From Gammaproteobacteria bacterium (GTDB lineage Bacteria; Pseudomonadota; Gammaproteobacteria; Poriferisulfidales; Poriferisulfidaceae): a DNA stretch of 11,264 nucleotides. Numbering within the stretch: the first letter of the stretch is position 1; every line of letters starts with the position of its first letter. This document shows, piece by piece, positions 6,387-11,264 of this stretch. The notes under the pieces were generated by a model, which saw nothing but the letters and a program-made list of their open reading frames with translations, did no database searches and was not told the origin of the DNA. The DNA is taken from positions 1 through 11,264 of the forward strand of contig RKRZ01000032.1 of the NCBI GenBank assembly GCA_007571105.1, read 5' to 3'. Made by a program: the position numbers and the translations under genes.

Positions 6387-7748
6387 TTATTTATGCTCTA
6401 CAAATTCCTCCAAAACTGCCCGCATAGCCGCTGCCTTGTCCAAACATTCCTGATACTCAGCTTCCATAGTAGAACCGAAAGTCAGCCCTCCTCCCGCATA
6501 CAGGCATGTCTCTCCATTGGCTTGCACCGTCGTGCGAATTGCAATGTTGCTGTCCATGTTCCCATCAAAACCGATATACGCCAGACTTCCACAGTAAACA
6601 CCGCGTGCATTCGGCTCCAGTTCCTCAATGATTTCCATGGCGCGACGCTTTGGCGCACCGGTGATTGAGCCGCCTGGAAAACAACCCTCCAGCAAATCAA
6701 GCGCATGGCGGCCTTCTCGCAACGTGCCGGTTATGGTGCTGACCAAATGATGAACGGTTGCAAAACTCTCTGTGACAAACAATTCCGGCACCATCACGCT
6801 ACCCTGCCGACAATTTTTGCTCAGATCATTGCGAAGCAGATCAACAATCATCAGATTTTCCGCCCTATCTTTGGCACTGTTCTGCAATTGTGCGCATTGT
6901 TTTGCCTCCTTGCCTTCGATACGCCGAAGCGTCCCCTTAATCGGCCGCGTCTCCACCTGTGCATTGCAGACGCGCAGGAAACGCTCCGGAGAGGAACTTG
7001 AGATTTCCAGTTTCGGGTGATGAAAGTAAGCCGAAAACGGCGCAGGATTCATGGTGCGGGCTCGCCCGTAAGCGGCCCATAACCGACCTTCGCTAGGGGC
7101 CGCAAAACGTTGCGCCAAATTCACCTGATAACAGTCCCCTGCCTGAATGTAATCGCGCACCGTTTGAAACGCGGCGGCATATCCGTCGTGGCTGAAATTA
7201 GATTGAGGCGCATTCAGGATGCGAAAGTGCTCCTCTTCCACCTCCACTTCCTCATGCAGCATGTGCAGCAATTCATCCCAAATCAGGCGCGTCTCATGCG
7301 CCCGCTCCTGAGACACCAGAAAGCATTGCTGTTCATGATGGTCAGTGATGACCACCCAGTCATACAGTCCCACCGCCAACTCTGGATACTCCAGATATTC
7401 GCGGCGAGATTCCAGATCAACACAGCGCCGACCCAACTCGTAACTGAAATAACCCATAGCGCCGCCACTGAATGGCAGATCGCCAGACGGCTCTGACAAG
7501 GTTCCCAACTGTTGCGCAAGCAGCTCAAACGGATTGCCTTGCAGCATCTGCCGCTCCCCGCCGCGCTGCACCACAACCTGATTGCCGACCGCTTCAACCG
7601 TCGCGTACGGTGCCGCCGCAAAGATGTCGTAACGTCCCTGCCCGCTTTGATCGTGGCAACTATCGAATAATACCGACCATGGTTGGCCGGCGAATTGCTG
7701 AAAACGGCGCGTCGGGTCCGCTTGCCAGGGAAGCTCAGCGATTCGCAT
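6387..7748 (-). CDS. pabB: Aminodeoxychorismate synthase component I (PabB)
   Basis: From ATG 7748 the protein has 453 residues, normal for PabB. It turns chorismate plus ammonia (from a PabA glutaminase not seen here) into 4-amino-4-deoxychorismate, the precursor of p-aminobenzoate for folate and methanopterin cofactors. The PIKGT motif at 269-273, with the catalytic Lys271, separates it from anthranilate synthase TrpE, which has Ala there. The chorismate-binding signature FPGGSITGAPK is at 357-367 and the N-terminal lobe is intact. There is no fused PabC lyase domain. The start at 7748 is chosen because GGCGGGG precedes it and the protein then begins MRIAELPWQADP, as is usual for PabB. An ATG at 7778 in the same frame has no ribosome binding site. 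It overlaps the end of mfnF by 14 nt, so translational coupling is likely and it is the last gene of the C1-cofactor operon. Confidence 0.92.
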   Translation of the reverse strand: MRIAELPWQADPTRRFQQFAGQPWSVLFDSCHDQSGQGRYDIFAAAPYATVEAVGNQVVVQRGGERQMLQGNPFELLAQQLGTLSEPSGDLPFSGGAMGYFSYELGRRCVDLESRREYLEYPELAVGLYDWVVITDHHEQQCFLVSQERAHETRLIWDELLHMLHEEVEVEEEHFRILNAPQSNFSHDGYAAAFQTVRDYIQAGDCYQVNLAQRFAAPSEGRLWAAYGRARTMNPAPFSAYFHHPKLEISSSSPERFLRVCNAQVETRPIKGTLRRIEGKEAKQCAQLQNSAKDRAENLMIVDLLRNDLSKNCRQGSVMVPELFVTESFATVHHLVSTITGTLREGRHALDLLEGCFPGGSITGAPKRRAMEIIEELEPNARGVYCGSLAYIGFDGNMDSNIAIRTTVQANGETCLYAGGGLTFGSTMEAEYQECLDKAAAMRAVLEEFVEHK

Positions 7749-8772
7749 GACCCCGCCGAAATAATTCGGCGACGGCATAGGCTGGCAGGCAGTCCGCCAA
7801 TGTGAAGGGACCGGAGACCACCCCCCGAGTATCCAGCAGCGTATTGATGTCGTAATAGGTCATTTTGCTGTGTTTCGCAACGCCCTCGAGCACAAAACGC
7901 CCGGTGCCCGTCCCCACAAGGTCCATGACGGATGTGGCGTTGATTCGCTGCAGCATGTCCGCGATGCGCTCGCATTGCAGGTCGGCAAAAACTTGCGCCA
8001 GCCGGGTCCACTCACCCAACGATCCATCTTCCTCGCAATCCCGACCGATCATTCGGGCGATGCGGCGGGCGGATTCAAATTTTGAGCATCCGTCCCCATC
8101 CGGAGTCTCAAAAGGAATGAGTTTCTCCGGCAGCGTCCCCAGCAAGTTGTAGACATCCGCCATGACGGCAAAGTGTTCTGCCATCAGGTTGTATTTTTGC
8201 CGACCGATAACGATCTGCGGTGCCAGACTCATCAACGGAGTCCGCAACACGCCGGTATACAGCAATTCTCCACTCATCAGGCGTTCCGCATCCGTGTAGC
8301 CCATGATCTGCGCTTCGTGATTTCGAATCAGGGTGATGTCGGTTGTGGTGGTGCCGACATCCAGAAACACGCCATCCTTGACCAGACGCGCCGCCAATTG
8401 TGACGAGGCATACCAGTTCATGGATCCCACCTCTTCCGCCTTGCGCTCCGGGTAATCCATGAAATCCGATTCGGAAGAAAAGAACAGCACCGGCTCTTTG
8501 CCCAACGTGCGCTGCATTGCGCTGCCAATCTGGCGCACGCCTTCGCTGCGCGTCGGAAAAATATCCGCTAATTCCCCCGACATGGTGACCACATGTTCGC
8601 ATTGGTCCCCTTCAGCCGTAGACCGAATTGCGCTAATTGAGTCAGTCAGTCGATGCAGACCTCGCCACAGCGGAGCCGCCCGGTGCCAAACATGAATCGC
8701 CTGCCCTGCCTCGTTGATCTGGACCGCTTTGATATTCGCCCCCCCAATATCCCAACCGATGATGTGCCTCAT
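7735..8772 (-). CDS. mfnF: H4MPT-linked C1 pathway protein, MfnF homologue
   Basis: A 345-residue protein with an actin/hydantoinase-like ATPase fold: GWDIGGANIK at 6-15 and FLDVGTTTTDI at 136-146 are phosphate-binding loops, and ELLYTGVLRTPL (169-180) is typical of the family. In methanogens MfnF joins the furan diphosphate (F1-PP) to gamma-glutamyltyramine, making the methanofuran core. Bacterial homologues occur in H4MPT-using methylotrophs and are presumed to make methylofuran, whose core contains tyrosine in the studied Methylobacterium. The exact substrate here is inferred. The start ATG at 8772 overlaps the mfnD stop by 4 nt (ATGA), with GAGGA at 8782-8786 as ribosome binding site inside mfnD. 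It is followed by pabB with a 14-nt overlap. Confidence 0.85.
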   Translation of the reverse strand: MRHIIGWDIGGANIKAVQINEAGQAIHVWHRAAPLWRGLHRLTDSISAIRSTAEGDQCEHVVTMSGELADIFPTRSEGVRQIGSAMQRTLGKEPVLFFSSESDFMDYPERKAEEVGSMNWYASSQLAARLVKDGVFLDVGTTTTDITLIRNHEAQIMGYTDAERLMSGELLYTGVLRTPLMSLAPQIVIGRQKYNLMAEHFAVMADVYNLLGTLPEKLIPFETPDGDGCSKFESARRIARMIGRDCEEDGSLGEWTRLAQVFADLQCERIADMLQRINATSVMDLVGTGTGRFVLEGVAKHSKMTYYDINTLLDTRGVVSGPFTLADCLPAYAVAELFRRGHANR

Positions 8773-9722
8773 GCCGATATTTCCTCTAATCCATGCGCCT
8801 GCAGCAGTGCCGCCGCCAAAGATATGTTACTCGGGTTCGCCACAATCCCGACGTAGGCCAGTGTAATGCGCGGATTGATTTCCAGGACGGTCAATTCCCC
8901 CTCGCACCATACCGCATCCAGCCCAACATAACCGCGCAAACCCGAAATCGCCTCAAAAACCTGTGCCGCAACCTCCATCGCAGTTTGACGCAAAGCCACA
9001 TCGTCATTCAGCGCACCCACTTCGACATGGGGTGCAGAAACACGGCCGTCATTATGAATTTCACAAGGCATCTGATTATGTGACAGCACCTCTACAAAAT
9101 TGTCACCAAACAGCAAACTCAAGCTGACGGACTCTCCCGGCACCCAAGGCTGCCAGATCCATTCTCGCTCCCCATCCAAATTCTGAATCAGAGAACCCTC
9201 GACAGGCAACCGATACGTATCCTCGCACCCCGCTCCATCACGCGGTTTGATGACGCCGAAATCCGGCAGTGCACTCTCCAAGCCCAATTCGCATGTCTCA
9301 ACGACAGGAATTCCCCGCCCCATGAGATGAGCGCAAAGATGCTTCTTATCTGTGCACAATCGAATCGAATCGGGCGTGCAGTTGAGACTGATTTTTCCCT
9401 CGCGCACAACCTCTGTACACAGGGCCTCCAACTCGCCCTCGCTTTCAGGTGCGATCACCAGCACCGCATCAGAAGCACGCAATTGCTCCTGCCATGCGTC
9501 CCGCCAAGGCTCTTGGGGCTCAACATAACGAACGGCCGCCAAAGTCTCGAATGCGAAGCGTTGCTCCAGCACGGTATAAACTGATACCGATTCCATGACC
9601 GTCGAGAAGTCCTCCAAAGCTGCCTGAAGCATCTCCCGGCCCTGCTGCAGCAAGCCCTCTGACGGCTGCTTTCCCTGAAAGCCCCCTCCACACACAAACT
9701 CAAAGATCAGAAGTTTTGTCAT
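8769..9722 (-). CDS. mfnD: ATP-grasp ligase, MfnD (tyramine/tyrosine-glutamate ligase) homologue
   Basis: A 317-residue ATP-grasp protein. Visible landmarks are the N-terminal FEFVCGGG (7-14), the nucleotide-lysine segment IKPRDGAGC (158-166), QPWVPGESVSLS (191-202) and the metal-binding C-terminus GLDAVWCEGELTVLEINPR (267-285). MfnD of methanogens attaches L-glutamate to tyramine in methanofuran synthesis. In bacteria with methylofuran the acceptor may be tyrosine; no tyrosine decarboxylase (MfnA) is seen in this window. The start at 9722 matches the family N-terminus (MTKLLIFEFV). AGGGA lies 11 nt upstream, inside the opposing gene. It is the first gene of mfnD-mfnF-pabB, and its ATG overlaps by two bases the ATG of the divergent HisA-like gene, so its promoter must lie within that gene. 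Confidence 0.85.
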   Translation of the reverse strand: MTKLLIFEFVCGGGFQGKQPSEGLLQQGREMLQAALEDFSTVMESVSVYTVLEQRFAFETLAAVRYVEPQEPWRDAWQEQLRASDAVLVIAPESEGELEALCTEVVREGKISLNCTPDSIRLCTDKKHLCAHLMGRGIPVVETCELGLESALPDFGVIKPRDGAGCEDTYRLPVEGSLIQNLDGEREWIWQPWVPGESVSLSLLFGDNFVEVLSHNQMPCEIHNDGRVSAPHVEVGALNDDVALRQTAMEVAAQVFEAISGLRGYVGLDAVWCEGELTVLEINPRITLAYVGIVANPSNISLAAALLQAHGLEEISA

Positions 9723-10413
9723 GCGTCATATCATCCCTGTTATCGATCTCATGCAAGGACAGACCGTGCAAGCAGTACGCGGTGAGCGGGCAACGTATCA
9801 ACCTCTTCGCTCCGTCCTCACCCACGAGACGCGCCCCGGCAGCGTTGTTGATGCCCTACTCGAATTCGCCCCGTTTCCGGTGCTTTATATTGCGGACCTG
9901 GATGCCATCATGGGAAACTCTTCTCAGAGCGGGCTTATTTTAGAACTTTGCGCCGAACATCCGGAAGTTGAATTTTGGGTAGATGCGGGACCGTCGAATG
10001 ACGCCAATACCGAAGGCCCGGAAAATTCTCGGCGCGTTCTAGGCACAGAATATGCCGACACCTGGCCACAAGAAGGAATCTTCTCCATCCTTTCTCTGGA
10101 TTTCAGCCAGGATGGTCTGATGGGCGGCCAGCAAATCTGGGATCAGCCCGCACAGTGGCCGGAATCCATCATTGCAATGTGCCTGCATCGGGTCGGCTCA
10201 ATGAACGGCCCGGATTGGGAGTTGCTTTATCAAACGCGAGCGCGACAGCCTGAACGAAATTGGATTGCTGCTGGTGGGATCCGAGGTGTAGAAGACCTCA
10301 AAGCATTGCTGGATGATGGTTTCGATGTGTTGACCGCCTCTGCGTTACATGGCGGCACACTGACGCGCGAAGATGTCTCCATATTGATGGCAGGGACTTA
10401 TACTAGTCCGTGA
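9721..10413 (+). CDS. HisA/HisF-related TIM-barrel protein of the H4MPT gene set, function unknown
   Basis: A 230-residue protein resembling HisA (ProFAR isomerase), a (beta-alpha)8 barrel. It starts IIPVIDLMQGQTVQAVRGE, with the HisA-like Asp9. It keeps the phosphate-binding loops: AAGGIRG at 183-189 and TASALHGGTL at about 205-214. The second HisA catalytic Asp, in a T-D-I-x-R-D-G segment, appears lost: the aligned stretch reads CLHRVGSMNGPD (from about residue 153). Histidine isomerase activity is therefore unlikely. Close relatives are known as conserved genes beside methanopterin/methanofuran genes in archaea and methylotrophs, with no settled function. It probably acts on a phosphorylated intermediate in that pathway (inference). 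The start is fixed by the family N-terminus; only a weak GAAG precedes it. moaB follows after 9 nt. Confidence 0.8.
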   Translation: MRHIIPVIDLMQGQTVQAVRGERATYQPLRSVLTHETRPGSVVDALLEFAPFPVLYIADLDAIMGNSSQSGLILELCAEHPEVEFWVDAGPSNDANTEGPENSRRVLGTEYADTWPQEGIFSILSLDFSQDGLMGGQQIWDQPAQWPESIIAMCLHRVGSMNGPDWELLYQTRARQPERNWIAAGGIRGVEDLKALLDDGFDVLTASALHGGTLTREDVSILMAGTYTSP

Positions 10414-10422
10414 GGACGGCAC

Positions 10423-10938
10423 ATGAACGAACGCGAATTTATCTCGCTTGGCATCGCGGTTCTGACTGTCTCAGACAGCCGCGATTCCGGACAAGACAGG
10501 TCGGGTGACCTACTTGTTGAGAAACTTGAGGCCACCGGACACCGTCTGATCGCCCGCAATCTGGTGCCGGATAACATCCACCAGATTCGTGCGCAAGTCA
10601 GTGCTTGGCTGATCGACCCCGAAGTGCAGGTGATAATCACCACTGGAGGAACCGGAGTGACTGGGCGCGACGGCACTCCGGAAGCCATCACTCCCCTGCT
10701 GGACAAGAAGATCGACGGATTCGGTGAGATGTTCCGCGTTCTGTCCTTCGAGACCATCGGCACTTCTACGTTGCAGTCACGTGCGCTGGCCGGCGTCGCC
10801 AACCAACGTTACCTATTCGTGTTGCCCGGTTCGCCCGGAGCCTGCTGGGATGCCTGGGATCAATTGATAGAAAAGCAGCTGGATTATCGAACCCGACCCT
10901 GCAATCTGGTCGAACTAATGCCGCGTCTGGGCGAATAG
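10423..10938 (+). CDS. moaB: Molybdenum cofactor biosynthesis protein MoaB
   Basis: A 171-residue protein of the MoaB/MogA family, matching the length and sequence style of E. coli MoaB. The signature TTGGTGVTGRDGTPEA is at 73-88 (Asp83) and LPGSPGA at 134-140 forms part of the molybdopterin-binding pocket. Proteins of this family bind molybdopterin and, in MogA and archaeal MoaB, adenylate it before metal insertion; the role of E. coli-type MoaB is less clear. The ribosome binding site GAGG at 10412-10415 overlaps the TGA of the upstream HisA-like gene, so the two are probably one operon. The window also encodes a molybdopterin enzyme that would use this cofactor, though the genes are about 5.6 kb apart. 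Confidence 0.92.
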   Translation: MNEREFISLGIAVLTVSDSRDSGQDRSGDLLVEKLEATGHRLIARNLVPDNIHQIRAQVSAWLIDPEVQVIITTGGTGVTGRDGTPEAITPLLDKKIDGFGEMFRVLSFETIGTSTLQSRALAGVANQRYLFVLPGSPGACWDAWDQLIEKQLDYRTRPCNLVELMPRLGE

Positions 10939-10950
10939 TCCTAGCAATAA

Positions 10951-11264
10951 GCCCCCTATTTCTTAATTACTGCCCTCGGGTGTTACCTCGTGGATGACGC
11001 AGGGAAAATCGCGCTAAATCTCATTGCCGACTATCGAACCACATGACGGCTGCTTTGGCAATTTGATGCAGGTCAACTACCACCTCCACCTTCATAGCCT
11101 TCAACTCCACATGTGCTCGACTATGACAGTGCGATCCTCGCAATTGATCAGCTCAAAAGCAACCTTATGGAAAAAGGTGAAGCTTCGGAACTTTTCGGCA
11201 AATCGCACGACAATGATGCCTTAGCAGCAATTCTTAGGCACGTTGGCCAAACCACATATGGAGA
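10951..11264 (+). pseudogene. Degraded Fic/DOC-family gene fragment, running off the right edge
   Basis: In one frame from the TAA at 10948 onward the translation reads as linker and early Fic domain: VDDAGKIALNLIADYRTT, TGA stop (11044), RLLWQFDAGQLPPPPS, TAG stop (11095), then PSTPHVLDYDSAILAIDQ through MEKGEASELFGKS and DALAAILRHVGQTTYGE to the edge. This resembles, from memory of the family, the stretch before the HPFxDGNKR active site in Fic proteins with an N-terminal RhuM-like part. Such proteins have a Trp where the TGA lies. Because the frame is continuous across both stops, they look like point mutations in a dead gene. The N-terminal domain is missing (moaB ends at 10938). A short translation from GTG 11113 remains possible. 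The catalytic motif lies outside the window. Confidence 0.6.

Noticed and set aside
6376..6387. 12-bp palindrome ATTCTGCAGAAT at the pabB stop codon as a terminator
   Set aside because: It has no loop and no following U-run; probably chance.
7749..7778. Longer PabB start at 7778
   Set aside because: No ribosome binding site there; ATG 7748 has GGCGGGG upstream and gives the usual PabB N-terminus.
11024..11224. 66-codon plus-strand open frame at the right end
   Set aside because: It is in a different frame from the Fic-like sequence and has no family resemblance.

Overview
The window looks like chromosomal DNA of a gammaproteobacterium-like organism with tetrahydromethanopterin/methanofuran-linked C1 metabolism, that is, a methylotroph or methanotroph. 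The main evidence is a tight cluster of methanofuran-pathway homologues (MfnD-like ATP-grasp ligase, MfnF-like protein, PabB and a HisA-like TIM barrel). In bacteria these are known mostly from organisms that oxidise formaldehyde through H4MPT. The SuhB, MoaB and tRNA-Lys genes are proteobacterial in style. The genus cannot be fixed from this sequence.

Layout from left to right. A partial MotA/TolQ/ExbB-like membrane protein (minus strand) runs off the left edge and is divergent from suhB (plus). suhB converges on a two-gene minus-strand operon at 1386-4804. That operon encodes a cytoplasmic molybdopterin oxidoreductase and, overlapping it by one base, an FNR-type flavin/NAD reductase with a C-terminal double [4Fe-4S] ferredoxin domain. 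Its leader (4817-4875) has a TATAAT -10 box, a perfect hairpin and a 12-bp palindrome. A tRNA-Lys(UUU) gene with encoded CCA follows at 4952-5028 (minus), only 8 nt after the stop of a YeeE/YedE-type sulfur-compound transporter (minus). The transporter's probable -10 box is overlapped by a perfect inverted repeat.

From 6387 to 9722 the minus-strand genes mfnD-mfnF-pabB overlap end to end. They face a plus-strand pair, the HisA-like protein and moaB. The start codons of mfnD and the HisA-like gene overlap within a single CATG (9720-9723), so there is no intergenic DNA between the two units. The right end (10951-11264) holds a decayed Fic/DOC-family gene with two in-frame stop codons that runs off the edge.

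How the genes fit together: MfnD and MfnF homologues would build the methanofuran/methylofuran core, and PabB supplies p-aminobenzoate for the pterin carriers (H4MPT and folate). The HisA-like protein is a conserved partner of unknown function. MoaB supports molybdenum cofactor synthesis, which the molybdopterin enzyme at 2507-4804 needs. That enzyme and its dedicated reductase form a soluble NAD(P)-linked redox system of unknown substrate and are the best candidate here for an undescribed activity. A nearby sulfur-compound importer hints at sulfur chemistry, but that link is inference only.
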